Shown piece after piece: positions 33,090 to 41,892 of a stretch of 48,883 bases of DNA. The stretch is from Thermoleophilaceae bacterium. GTDB taxonomy: Bacteria > Actinomycetota > Thermoleophilia > Solirubrobacterales > Thermoleophilaceae. The DNA lies in the NCBI GenBank assembly GCA_016929195.1, contig JAFGJG010000044.1:1-48883 (forward strand). The letters run 5' to 3'. Position 1 is the stretch's first letter, and the number at the start of each line of letters is the position of its first letter. A model generated the notes under the pieces. It was not told the DNA's origin. It made no database searches and saw only the letters and a list, made by a program, of their open reading frames with translations. Position numbers and translations under genes: made by a program.

Positions 33090-35578
33090 AGGAGGCGCGA
33101 CAGCACCGGGAACACGTCGGCGATCACGTACGCGCGAACAGTCGTGGGAAGGATTGTGCCCGCCGGGACACGCAGGCGCACCTCATGCAGGTTCCCACGC
33201 GCGTCGGAGCGGGTACGAAGCGCCCGTCTGTAGTCCAGCGAGACGGGCGCGCCGGTGGCGGCATCGGTGAGCAGGATCGCCAGCGAGTGGCTGCGCGCGG
33301 GCAGCCGTGCGCCCCGCGCGAGCCGCAGCCGCGCGACCGCCTCGCCGGGCGCGGCCGGCGTCGGCCGCGTGAGCTCGAGGCTCGCCACGCCGACGCCCTG
33401 CGGGCGCTCGCCGGCCCGGCCGCGCCGGTCGTATCGCCGTGTCACGAACGTGCCGCTCGCGGGCAGCGTGAGGCTGTCGTTGCAGAGCCCCAGCGCGATG
33501 AAGGCCTGCCCGTACACGGGCACGTCGGGGCAGCTGACCTCCACGAACAGCCCGCCGCCTCCGCGCGAGCGGAGCCGCCGGTCGAGCTGCATGCGGAGGT
33601 CGAAGCGCCGCAGCGGCACGTCGCCGAAGCTGAAGGTCAGGTTCAGCCCGCGCTGGGACACCATCACGGCGTCGTCGCGGTAGCGGCCGGCGAGCGGGAA
33701 GGCGAACGCGCCGCGGCGGTCCGCCACGGGCGCCCCGTTCGGCCCGCGCTTCGTCGAGACCGCCCAGAGAAGCAGGGAGCCCTCGCCGTCCGCGTCCGGC
33801 TTCGAGACCGACAGGGCGCCCACGACCATGTCGTAGCTGTCGAAGCCGATCTGGTTGAGGCTCGGGATGATCGGCGGGAGCGGTACGGCCAGCCGGCTGA
33901 GCTCGAAGGCGGACACGCGGTTGCGCCCGGTGGCGAGCGGCGGGCCGCGGCGGAGCACCGGAGCGGTGCGGAAGCGGATCGCGCCGTCGACGGTCCCCCG
34001 GGCGCCGTCGGCCTCCCACGGGCCGGCCACCCGCACCGTGTAGGCAGTGTCGGGGCGGAGGAAGCCCTCCGGCACGACGTGCAGATACCCCCCGTCGCCG
34101 GACAGCTGCGTTGTGCTCGCGAACGGCGGGTCGGCGCTCACCGCGGGAGCGGCCAGGCCGGCCCTCAGCGTCCGGCCGCCGCGGCGCACGAGCAGGCGGG
34201 TCCCCAGCGCGGTGGCGGCGGGCACGCGCCCGCGCGGACCCGAGAGGCGGGTCGAGCCGCCCGGCGTGACGAACGCGATCGTGGTGAGACCGGGAGCGAA
34301 GGCCTGGCCGGGCCGGCGGTCGCAGCGCGGGTCGCGATGCCGGAGGCACCAGTCGTAGGGCACGTGGACGATCAGGCCGTGCTCGCCGCCGACGTAGATG
34401 CCGCGGCGGCCCAGCGCCGGCGAGCCGTTCACGTCGTTGCGGTCGCGCAGGACGGGGTCGCGCGGGGTCGTGTCGTACGACCAGCGCCGTCTGCCCGTCT
34501 CGGCGTCGAGCGCGTAGAGGCTCCCGTTGGACGAGCCGACGTAGAGGATCCGCCCCGGCCCCCGCGGCGCGCGGCCGAGGACCGGGGACGAGCGGACCGG
34601 CTCCCCGGTCTCGTAGCGCCAGCGGAGCCTGCCCGCGCGGTCGAGCGCGTACACGGACCCGTCCGTCGAGGCGAAGTAGACGAGCCGTGGGCCCAGCGCC
34701 GGGGAGGAGTACACGTGCTCGTCGGTCTGGAAGCGCCAGCGCACCTCGCCGTCGTCCGGGTCGAGCGCGTACAGGGCGCCGTCGAACGATCCGATGTAGA
34801 CGGTGCCGTCGCTGCCGAGGGCGGGCGACGACGCCACGAAGTGCCCGGCGCCCCGCTGCCACCTCAGCTTCCCGCGGGGCGTCACGGCGCGCACCGACAG
34901 GTCGAGCGAGCCGAAGTAGACGGTGCCGTCGTCGCCGATCGCGGCGTTCGACCAGACCGAGTTGCCGGCCGGGTGCACCCAGCGGAGCTTCCCACGCGGG
35001 GTGAGCGAGTACTCGGCGCCCCCCGTGTTGCCGGCGAACAGGTTCCCGCCGAAGCCCATCGTCACGTTGCCCTCCCACCAGTTCACGAGCTGGCCCTCGG
35101 CGGGCCTGCGGGTCGCGCGGAAGCGCCATAGCGTCCGGGCGGAGCGGCTGAGCGGGCGCGCGGCGCTGCGCAGGCGGTAGATGTGCTCGTCGCCCGACCC
35201 GAAGGTCACGGTCCCGCGGCCGAGCACTCCGGCGGAGTCGATGATCTCGCCGGTCTTGTAGCGCCAGCGGAGCCGGCCCCCGCGGCCGAGCACGTAGAAC
35301 CACGTGTCGGCCGACCCGGCGTAGACGGTCTCGTCCCGGCCGATCACGGGCGTGCTGAACACGCCCTTGCCGGTACGGAACCGCCACGGGCGGTCGCCGC
35401 GGTGGTAGCGCCCGCGGACCGGGCTGCTGCCGGTGTTGCGGCGGTCATGGCGCATCGAGGGCCACGGCGAGCCGGGCTCGGTCGGCACCGCGCGGCTCTT
35501 CCCGGGCGCGGCCACGGCGGCCCCGGCCGGCAATGCGAGGAGGGCTACGAGCGTGGTGGTGACGGCCGCCCTGCGCAC
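33086..35578 (-). CDS. Secreted PQQ-type beta-propeller protein
   Basis: This 830-residue protein has a signal peptide (1-23, ending AAVAAP). Residues 40-400 are PQQ/BamB-like propeller repeats, seen as recurring GTVYFGSLD, GTVYIGSFDGALYALD and YVGSSNGSLYALDAETG blades separated by RWRYKTG-type strands. Residues about 450-830 are a beta-rich region without clear family. It would sit outside the membrane, as a binding or scaffolding protein rather than an enzyme, since quinoprotein dehydrogenase residues are not evident. GTG 35578 follows TAGGCT-N6. The end overlaps the priming transferase gene (GTGA), and the gene lies 22 bases after the membrane regulator. Confidence 0.78.
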   Translation of the reverse strand: MRRAAVTTTLVALLALPAGAAVAAPGKSRAVPTEPGSPWPSMRHDRRNTGSSPVRGRYHRGDRPWRFRTGKGVFSTPVIGRDETVYAGSADTWFYVLGRGGRLRWRYKTGEIIDSAGVLGRGTVTFGSGDEHIYRLRSAARPLSRSARTLWRFRATRRPAEGQLVNWWEGNVTMGFGGNLFAGNTGGAEYSLTPRGKLRWVHPAGNSVWSNAAIGDDGTVYFGSLDLSVRAVTPRGKLRWQRGAGHFVASSPALGSDGTVYIGSFDGALYALDPDDGEVRWRFQTDEHVYSSPALGPRLVYFASTDGSVYALDRAGRLRWRYETGEPVRSSPVLGRAPRGPGRILYVGSSNGSLYALDAETGRRRWSYDTTPRDPVLRDRNDVNGSPALGRRGIYVGGEHGLIVHVPYDWCLRHRDPRCDRRPGQAFAPGLTTIAFVTPGGSTRLSGPRGRVPAATALGTRLLVRRGGRTLRAGLAAPAVSADPPFASTTQLSGDGGYLHVVPEGFLRPDTAYTVRVAGPWEADGARGTVDGAIRFRTAPVLRRGPPLATGRNRVSAFELSRLAVPLPPIIPSLNQIGFDSYDMVVGALSVSKPDADGEGSLLLWAVSTKRGPNGAPVADRRGAFAFPLAGRYRDDAVMVSQRGLNLTFSFGDVPLRRFDLRMQLDRRLRSRGGGGLFVEVSCPDVPVYGQAFIALGLCNDSLTLPASGTFVTRRYDRRGRAGERPQGVGVASLELTRPTPAAPGEAVARLRLARGARLPARSHSLAILLTDAATGAPVSLDYRRALRTRSDARGNLHEVRLRVPAGTILPTTVRAYVIADVFPVLSRLL

Positions 35579-35584
35579 CCGCCG

Positions 35585-35590
35585 AGCCTA
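35585..35590 (-). promoter_or_regulatory. Leaderless promoter TAGGCT-N6-GTG for the propeller/priming operon
   Basis: TAGGCT on the minus strand is followed by six bases and GTG 35578, inside the 22-base gap after the regulator gene. It would allow transcription independent of the regulator. Confidence 0.5.
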
Positions 35591-35600
35591 TCCGCGGCCG

Positions 35601-38600
35601 CTACCCCTTGTTCGAGCTGTCGGTCAGGCTCGCGGGAACCGTGAGGACGTCGTCGACGACGGCTCCCTCGAACCAGGGATAGCCGCCGGGGACCGGCGCC
35701 GCGCGGTCCGCCACCCGGTAGACCGCGACCGTCGCCGGCGCGATGTCTCCGCCGCGGTCGAAGCGGAACGTCCCGAGGAGGCCGTCGCGGACCCGGGCCG
35801 CCCTGAGGTTCTCGAGCACCGACTCGCGCGACCCGTCGGAGCGGGCGATGGCGCGCATCACGACCTCGGCGGCCTGTGCCGCGGCAAGCGCGAACTGGGC
35901 CGGATCATCGAGGGCGCCGAAGCCGCGGGCAAAGCTCTCGCCGGCCGGGCTCAGTTCGCGGGCGGCGGGCGGGACGTCGGCGGCCCCGATGTAGATGCCG
36001 CGGGCGGCCGGGCCGAGCATCTCGATCAGCTCGGGGACGGACGCGAAGGGCTCCATCAGCATGATCCGGAGCCGGTCGCTCCGAGCGCGGAGGGCCTTCA
36101 CCAGCCCCGCCCCGCCGTCCCAGGCGGTGCCCGCGACGAACACCGCCTGCGCTCCGGAGCGGGCCACGGCGTCGGCGAGCGCCGCGTAGCTCTCCGCGGC
36201 CGGATCGAACAGCTCCGGGCCGACGACGTCGAGGCCGAGCCGCTCGGCCGCCCTCCGGAACGGGTCGGCGTGCTCCGCCCGCCAGTCCGAGCGGGGCTCC
36301 TGGAGCACGTTCACGCGCTCGAGCCCGATGCGCCGCGCATGCAGGGCGAGCGCGGCGGCCTGGACGTCCTCGCGCGGCGCCACGCGCACGAAGTTCCTGA
36401 CGCCGGTCGGGTAGTACACGCCCGGCTCGCCCCTCTTCAGCGCAAGCGGGCCGCCGCGCGTCAGGCCGGACCCAGTGTTCGACGGGCTGATCATCCCGAG
36501 CGGCCCGCCGGGCGCGCGGTTCAGGATCGGGATCTCCACCTCGGCGCAGAACGACGAGTAGGTGCCGATCACCGCGACAAGCTCGGTCGCGTGCGCGTAC
36601 GCGTTGGCGTTGGCGGCGCACCTGCGGAACTCGAAGCCGCCGGTCTCGACCGTCGAGACGTCGCACGACTGGTAGCCCACCACGTGATCGCCCGCCCTGA
36701 ACCGGCGCCGCTCGAGCACGTAGCGGATGGCGCCCGCCAGCGCGCGCGGGTCGCCGCTGTTCGGCCCCTGGAGCGGGAAGTCCGACGCGATCAGGACGTC
36801 GGGCCGGGCGCCGCCCGAAGCGACCTCGCCGCACACGGATGCGCGCAGCGGTCCCTCGGTGGTCCGGCCCGCCACGCTCACCCACGCGCCGCCGGGGCCG
36901 GCGGCAAGCGCCTGCGGCGCGCCGATCGAAGTTCGCCTCGTGACGTCGTTGGTCCTCGGATCGATCCGCGAGACCGTCCCGTCGATGTAGTTGCCCGTCC
37001 ACACCGCCCCTCCGCCGGATGCCACCGCGGTCACGCCGGTGCCCACGTCGATCGTCCGGCTCACGGGATTGCGGCCGGGCTCGATCCGCCAGAGCAGGCC
37101 GTCATCGCGAGCGGTCGCCCACACGGAGCCATCGCCCACCGCCAAGCCCCAGAGGCCCTGTGTGCCCACCCGCACGGTCTGCCCGACACGGTTCGTGCGC
37201 GGGTCGATGCGGGTGACCGTGTCGCCGAAGCTCAGGAACCAGACCCCCTCGCGACCGGCCGCGAGGGTCCAGGCGGCTTCCCGGAGCTCGATCCGTGCCT
37301 CGATCTCGCCGGTATCCCGATCGATGCGCGAGATACTGCCGTCAGGGTTGATCGCCCAGACCGCGCCGGCGCCCGCGGCCACCCGTGGCAGGCCGGCGGT
37401 CGGGAGCACGCCCTTGCCGCCGCCGGGCAGCCGCGCGGTGGCGGTGACCCGCCCGGAGCGCGGGTCGAGGCGCGCCACGCCCACGAGCGAGTTCGTGTCG
37501 CCGCTGCCGCCGACGAGCCCGACCCAGACCGCCCCCTCGCCGGCCGCGATCTCCGCCGGTAGACCGCCGGTCTCGAACGTGCCGGTCAACTCGCCCGTAC
37601 GGGGATCGATGCGCGACACGGTCCGCTCGCCGCCGGTGTTGAGGACCCAGACGGCGCCCTCCCCGGCGGCCACGTTCCCGGGGACCGCCTCCGTGTCGGT
37701 GAACGAGGCGACGTCGCCGCTCGCCCTGTCGAGCGCGGCGATCCCGTCGCCGAGCGGATCGGAGCCGGACCCGTCGCCGCCGTCGATCGCGATGACGGCC
37801 GCGACGGCCGCGGCCAGCAGCACGGCACCTCCCGCGACGACGAGCCCGCCGCCGCGCCGCCGGCGCCCGACCAGCGCCGGCCCGGGCTTCGTGGGCGCAC
37901 CGAGCGCGGGATCCTGGCGCAGGATCGCGGTCTCGAGCTCGCGCAGCGCGGGCCCGGGCTCGAGGCCGCGCTCGTCGAGCAGCGCGCGGCGGCCGGCCTG
38001 GTAGGCATCGAGCGCCTCTGCCTGGCGGCCCGAGCGGTAGAGCGCGAGCATCAGCTGGGAGCGCATCCGCTCACGGAGCGGGTGCTCGCCCACGAGCCCG
38101 GTGAGCTCCGCCACGAGATCGGCGTGGCGGCCGAGCGCGAGGTCGGCGTCGATGCGCTCCTCCACGGTGGCCAGCCGAAGCTCCTCGAGACGGCCGATCT
38201 CCTCCTGTGCAAAGTCCTCGTAGGCGAACTCGGAGAGGGCCGGGCCGCGCCAGAGGCCGAGCGCCTCGCGCAGGCTCCGCGCCGCTCCGGCGGCGTCGCC
38301 CTCCGAAAGGCTCCGCCTGCCCTCCTCGAGCAGGTGCTCGAAGCGCTCCGAGTCGGTGCGCGAATCGCCCGGGACGAGCACGTAGGCCCGCCCGCGCGTC
38401 TCGACCACGCCCTCCCCGAGAGCCTTCCGGAGGCCGGACACGTAGACCTGAAGGCTCTTCGCCGCGGCCTGCGGCGGCTGGGCCCCCCACAACTCGTCCA
38501 CCAGCCGATCGCTCGGCACGACCTCGCCGCGGTGGAGCAGGAGGAGCGCGAGCACCGCGCGCTGCTTGGGCGCGCCGAGCTCGAGGCGCTCGTCGCCGCG

Positions 38601-38654
38601 CCAAGCCTCGAGCGGACCGAGAAGGCGAAACTCGAGGGCCTGGGGAGCCTTCAC
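35601..38654 (-). CDS. Membrane-spanning SARP/BTAD regulator with extracytoplasmic propeller and ligand-binding domain
   Basis: The 1017-residue protein is an unusual one-component sensor. Residues 8-95 are an OmpR-type winged helix (FRLLGPLEAWRGDERLELGA, then VPSDRLVDELWG and SLQVYVSGLRKAL), 98-245 the BTAD helical domain of SARP regulators, and 268-290 a single membrane helix preceded by RRRR (264-267), which puts the DNA-binding part inside. Outside follow seven repeats of the GEGAVWV...SRIDPRTG type (about 325-625), a virginiamycin-B-lyase-like propeller, and a type I periplasmic-binding-protein domain (about 640-1010, DVLIASDFPLQGP). It should couple ligand binding outside to promoter control. 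It is divergent from 38759 and heads the run to 30006. GTG 38654 follows TAAATT-N6. Confidence 0.85.
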   Translation of the reverse strand: MKAPQALEFRLLGPLEAWRGDERLELGAPKQRAVLALLLLHRGEVVPSDRLVDELWGAQPPQAAAKSLQVYVSGLRKALGEGVVETRGRAYVLVPGDSRTDSERFEHLLEEGRRSLSEGDAAGAARSLREALGLWRGPALSEFAYEDFAQEEIGRLEELRLATVEERIDADLALGRHADLVAELTGLVGEHPLRERMRSQLMLALYRSGRQAEALDAYQAGRRALLDERGLEPGPALRELETAILRQDPALGAPTKPGPALVGRRRRGGGLVVAGGAVLLAAAVAAVIAIDGGDGSGSDPLGDGIAALDRASGDVASFTDTEAVPGNVAAGEGAVWVLNTGGERTVSRIDPRTGELTGTFETGGLPAEIAAGEGAVWVGLVGGSGDTNSLVGVARLDPRSGRVTATARLPGGGKGVLPTAGLPRVAAGAGAVWAINPDGSISRIDRDTGEIEARIELREAAWTLAAGREGVWFLSFGDTVTRIDPRTNRVGQTVRVGTQGLWGLAVGDGSVWATARDDGLLWRIEPGRNPVSRTIDVGTGVTAVASGGGAVWTGNYIDGTVSRIDPRTNDVTRRTSIGAPQALAAGPGGAWVSVAGRTTEGPLRASVCGEVASGGARPDVLIASDFPLQGPNSGDPRALAGAIRYVLERRRFRAGDHVVGYQSCDVSTVETGGFEFRRCAANANAYAHATELVAVIGTYSSFCAEVEIPILNRAPGGPLGMISPSNTGSGLTRGGPLALKRGEPGVYYPTGVRNFVRVAPREDVQAAALALHARRIGLERVNVLQEPRSDWRAEHADPFRRAAERLGLDVVGPELFDPAAESYAALADAVARSGAQAVFVAGTAWDGGAGLVKALRARSDRLRIMLMEPFASVPELIEMLGPAARGIYIGAADVPPAARELSPAGESFARGFGALDDPAQFALAAAQAAEVVMRAIARSDGSRESVLENLRAARVRDGLLGTFRFDRGGDIAPATVAVYRVADRAAPVPGGYPWFEGAVVDDVLTVPASLTDSSNKG

Positions 38655-38660
38655 GAGGCG

Positions 38661-38666
38661 AATTTA
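38661..38666 (-). promoter_or_regulatory. Leaderless promoter TAAATT-N6-GTG for the membrane regulator
   Basis: TAAATT on the minus strand is followed by six bases and GTG 38654. It is the most AT-rich hexamer of the set, in the 104-base divergent region that is also the likeliest site for autoregulation. Confidence 0.5.
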
Positions 38667-38746
38667 CCGCCACTTAGGCGTTCTTTGCCGGTCGCGAACC
38701 AACCGCGCCCATGCTGCCCCGCAGATCGATCCCGATCCCCACCGAC

Positions 38747-38752
38747 AGGAGG
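38747..38752 (+). promoter_or_regulatory. Strong Shine-Dalgarno AGGAGG
   Basis: AGGAGG lies six bases before ATG 38759 and fixes that start. It is one of only two perfect ribosome-binding sites I see in the window, where most monocistronic genes have none. Confidence 0.75.
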
Positions 38753-38758
38753 CACGCA

Positions 38759-39142
38759 ATGCGCAAGACCAAGCTGACCACCGGACTGCTGATCGCAGCG
38801 GCCGCGCTCCCGGTCGCGGCCCAGGCAGCGACCCCGCCGTACCACACGGACCTGCGCTCGCCCGACGCCCGCGACGCCGCGGCCAATCCGCAGTACGTGA
38901 ACGAGGCGCGCCACTACACGGACCTGCGCTCGCCGGACGCTCGCGACGCCGCCCTGGCCTCCGCTCGGAACGAGCCCAACCGGGTGCCGCCCGTCGCACG
39001 AGTCGCGACCGCCTCGGACGGCTTCGACTGGGGCGACTCGGCGATCGGCGCCACGGCGATGCTCGGCCTGCTCGCCGTCGGCACGGGCGCCTTCGTGGTG
39101 CTGGGCGGCCAGCGTCATCGACGGACCGTCACGCCGAGCTAG
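38759..39142 (+). CDS. Small exported repeat protein with C-terminal membrane helix
   Basis: The 127-residue protein has a signal peptide (1-23, ending AAQAA), two copies of a YxTDLRSPDARDAA motif (residues 28-42 and 53-66, 24-residue period), a membrane helix at about 93-115 and a basic tail. I recall LRSPDARDAA-type motifs in small exported proteins of high-GC actinobacteria, but their function is unknown. The ATG is fixed by AGGAGG at 38747 and a strong hairpin follows the gene, so it is a single-gene unit. It lies directly opposite the membrane regulator gene and could be a target of it. Strong translation suggests an abundant envelope protein. Confidence 0.72.
   Translation: MRKTKLTTGLLIAAAALPVAAQAATPPYHTDLRSPDARDAAANPQYVNEARHYTDLRSPDARDAALASARNEPNRVPPVARVATASDGFDWGDSAIGATAMLGLLAVGTGAFVVLGGQRHRRTVTPS
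38844..38952 (+). repeat. Two 37-base direct repeats, 72-base period, inside the small repeat protein
   Basis: The copies at 38844-38880 and 38916-38952 differ at two bases only and encode the duplicated TDLRSPDARDAA motif. Such close DNA identity in coding sequence points to a recent duplication or gene conversion. Confidence 0.75.
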
Positions 39143-39160
39143 ACGCGACCGCAGGCGAGG

Positions 39161-39205
39161 AGCGCGGGGGACGCCGGCGACCAACAAGCCGGCGGCCCCC
39201 GCGCT
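39161..39205 (+). terminator. Long GC-rich hairpin after the small repeat-protein gene
   Basis: AGCGCGGGGG (39161-39170) pairs with CCCCCGCGCT (39196-39205), and an inner CGCCGGC pairs with GCCGGCG, giving about 17 bp with one mismatch and a 9-base loop. There is no T-run, but this is the strongest hairpin between genes in the window, placed between a stop codon and a new promoter. Confidence 0.6.
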
Positions 39206-39222
39206 CGTCTGCGGCGCGCCGA

Positions 39223-39228
39223 TAGCCT
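39223..39228 (+). promoter_or_regulatory. Leaderless promoter TAGCCT-N7-GTG for the GH94-like gene
   Basis: TAGCCT is followed by exactly seven bases and GTG 39236, just downstream of the strong hairpin. Confidence 0.55.
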
Positions 39229-39235
39229 GCCGCCC

Positions 39236-41875
39236 GTGATCGGGCTTGCCCGATGGAGGCTCGCGGCCGGCGCGCTCGCGCTCGCCGCTCTGGGCGTGCC
39301 GAGCGCCCTCGCCGCCGCCCCCGCGCCGCTCTCGGGCGACCGGTCGCCGGCGGACGTGGACTCGAGGTTCGGCAGCGGGGCGTTCGGCCGCTGGACCGTG
39401 GACCGCCTAGGCCTGCCGGGGTTTCGCTACGTAGTGGACCAGGAGACGTTCCGGCCCGCGCGGCAGCCGGAGCTCGCCGGGGGCACCGAGGCCCAGCACC
39501 AGCTGGGCAACGACAGCATCGTGGCGGCCGCCTTCAACCACGGGTACACCCAGCTCTGGAGCCAGGCAAGGCTGGCGCAGTGGGCCAACCGGTGGGACCC
39601 GGCGGGCGGCCACTACGGGGGCGGCTTCGGATACCTGAACGTGGACGGGCGCGTGCTCAGCACGCTCTACCTCGACCGCCCGCGCGGGGGAAGGACCGAG
39701 CGGCTGTTCGGGACCGGCTACTTCGCGCACCGGCTGCGCGCCGCCGGGCTCGACGTGAGCGAGCGGGTGTACGCCCCGTTCGGCGACGACCCGCTGCTCC
39801 TCCACGACGTGACGATCCGCAACCGCGCGGGGGCGCCGAGGCGGGTGTCGTGGTTCGAGTACTGGGACGTGAACCCGTGGCTCGAGGCGGCCGACCGGAG
39901 CAGGGCGACGGGAGCGGCCGCGTGGCGCCCGGCCTCGCGCACGCTCGCCGTGCGGCAGGCCTCCGGCGACCTCGGCGACCGGCGGCCGCTCAGCATCTTC
40001 GCCGCGGCGCTGCGCGGCCCCGTGGCCGGCCGCGAGACCTCGGCGGCAAGGTTCTTCGGCACCGGCACGCGAGCGGCGCCGGCGGCCGTCGCGGCCGACC
40101 GCCTGGGCGGAGGCGCCGCACCACCGGGCCCGAAGCTGTTCGCGTTCCGGGCGCCGCTCCGGCTCCGCCCCGGCGCCTCGGTCACGCTGCGCTACGCCTA
40201 CGGCATGGCGCACGCCCGGCGCGTGGACGGGCTCGTGCGCAGGTACCGGCGCGAGCGCGATCCGTACGCACGCAGCCAGCGCCGCTGGGCCGCGTGGCTC
40301 CCGCGGGCGGACTTCGGGCGGCGCAACGCCTGGGTCGCGCGCGAGCTCCAGTGGGACTCGTACCTGCTGAGGTCGGCGGCGGTCTACGAGGAGGAGTGCG
40401 GCCACCACACGATCACGCAGGGCGGCTACTACCAGTACAGCTCCGGCGCCAACCTCGGCTCGCGGAGCTGGCTGCACTACCTCCTCCCCATGGTCTACGC
40501 CGAGCCCCGGCTGGCGCGCGAGATCCTGCGCTTCACGGTGAGCGTCCAGTCGAAGGCACGCGGCGACCTCCCCTACGGGCTCAGCTCACTGTGCGAGCAC
40601 TTCGATGCGCTCGGCACGTCCAGCGACCTCGACTTCTGGCTCCTTCTGGCCGCCGCCGAGTACGGGCTCGGAGCCCGCGACGTGCGCTTCTTCGGCGAGC
40701 CGCACCCGTTCGCCGACTCGCGCGAGCGGGCGAGCGTCTGGGAGCACGTGAAGATCGCCTACCGCCACCAGGAGTCGCTGCGCGGGCCGCACGGCGGCTA
40801 CCTGTCCGGCACCAACGGCGATTGGTCGGATTTCGCGACGGAGTTCCTGAGCATGTCCGAGACCACGCTCGTCGCCGCCCAGCTCGCCTACGCATACCCG
40901 CGGCTCGCCGACCTGGCGGAGCTGCGCGGCGATCGCGCGTTCGCGGCGCAGCTCCGCCGCCGGGCGCGCGAGCTGCGACGTGTGGTCGCCCGCGAGTGGG
41001 TCGGCCGCGGCTGGTACTCGCGCGGCTACGACGGCGGGTCGCAGATCGGCACCGGCGCGATCTTCGGAGAGCCTCAGCCGTGGGCGCTGCTGGCCGGCGT
41101 GCCGGGTCCGCGCCGGTCGCGCACGCTCGTGGCGAACATCCGCCGCTTCCTCACCGGCGTGGGCGCGCCCGCCGGTCTCGGAGGGCCGGCGCGGATCGGG
41201 TCGGCGATGTCGCCGGCGGAGCGCGACCCGCTCGTGACCGAGGCCCCCACCAGCCCGGGGCTGAAGTCGGACGGCGCGTCCCAGTGGCCGGGAGGGGTCT
41301 GGTTCGACATCAACGGCTGGCTGACCTGGGCGCTCGCCGACCTCGACGGGGTGGTCCCCGGCGCGGCCCGCCACGCCTGGGACGAGTACACGCGCAACAC
41401 GCTCGCGGCGCACGCGAACGCCTTCCCCCGGCACTGGGACGGCACGATCTCGGTCGACGACGCGTGCAACGCGTTCTACGCGCGGTCCCCCGCCCGCTGC
41501 GGGATAGCCCTCTACGACGACTACCAGGGCCAGATCACCGAGCAGCCCACCTGGATGCTGATGAACGCGGTGAACCTCGCCGGCGTCCGGGCCACGCGGA
41601 CCGGCTTCGAGGTCGACCCGCACCTGCGCGGGCGGTTCTCGCTCCGCCTGAGGCGCGTGGGCGTGGCCCGCGGGGCCGGCGCACTCCGCGGCTACCTGCG
41701 CGTGGAGCGCCGCGAGCGGCTGCGGCTCAGGGTGCGGGTGCCGGCCGGCGCCCGCGGGGTGACCGCCTGGGCCGGCGGACGAGCGGTGGCCCACCGCCGC
41801 GCGGGGCGATCCGCGGTGTTCACGCTGCCGGCGCGCCCCGGGCGGGCCGCCGACTGGGCCCTCACGTGGCGCTGA
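39236..41875 (+). CDS. Secreted GH94-like (cellobiose/chitobiose phosphorylase superfamily) enzyme
   Basis: The 879-residue protein has a signal peptide (1-27), an N-terminal beta-sandwich region (about 60-330, with EYWDVNPW and YRYAYGMAHA-like strands) and an (alpha/alpha)6 barrel (about 360-790). GTNGDWSDFATEFLSMSE (525-542) corresponds to the GDWND segment that carries the general acid in GH94, and QITEQPTWMLMNAV lies near the end of the barrel. Known GH94 enzymes are phosphorolytic and mostly cytoplasmic; an exported member may instead be a hydrolase or transglycosidase acting on a beta-glucan-like polymer. GTG 39236 is supported by TAGCCT-N7. The stop overlaps a possible ATG of the next gene (TGATG). 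Confidence 0.75.
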   Translation: MIGLARWRLAAGALALAALGVPSALAAAPAPLSGDRSPADVDSRFGSGAFGRWTVDRLGLPGFRYVVDQETFRPARQPELAGGTEAQHQLGNDSIVAAAFNHGYTQLWSQARLAQWANRWDPAGGHYGGGFGYLNVDGRVLSTLYLDRPRGGRTERLFGTGYFAHRLRAAGLDVSERVYAPFGDDPLLLHDVTIRNRAGAPRRVSWFEYWDVNPWLEAADRSRATGAAAWRPASRTLAVRQASGDLGDRRPLSIFAAALRGPVAGRETSAARFFGTGTRAAPAAVAADRLGGGAAPPGPKLFAFRAPLRLRPGASVTLRYAYGMAHARRVDGLVRRYRRERDPYARSQRRWAAWLPRADFGRRNAWVARELQWDSYLLRSAAVYEEECGHHTITQGGYYQYSSGANLGSRSWLHYLLPMVYAEPRLAREILRFTVSVQSKARGDLPYGLSSLCEHFDALGTSSDLDFWLLLAAAEYGLGARDVRFFGEPHPFADSRERASVWEHVKIAYRHQESLRGPHGGYLSGTNGDWSDFATEFLSMSETTLVAAQLAYAYPRLADLAELRGDRAFAAQLRRRARELRRVVAREWVGRGWYSRGYDGGSQIGTGAIFGEPQPWALLAGVPGPRRSRTLVANIRRFLTGVGAPAGLGGPARIGSAMSPAERDPLVTEAPTSPGLKSDGASQWPGGVWFDINGWLTWALADLDGVVPGAARHAWDEYTRNTLAAHANAFPRHWDGTISVDDACNAFYARSPARCGIALYDDYQGQITEQPTWMLMNAVNLAGVRATRTGFEVDPHLRGRFSLRLRRVGVARGAGALRGYLRVERRERLRLRVRVPAGARGVTAWAGGRAVAHRRAGRSAVFTLPARPGRAADWALTWR

Positions 41876-41892
41876 TGGGTAAGACTCTGGCC

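Noticed and set aside
39253-41892. Very long frame that would fuse about 870 residues to the N-terminus of the lipoprotein esterase
   Set aside because: The upstream part is a shadow of the GH94-like gene and would bury the lipoprotein signal peptide.
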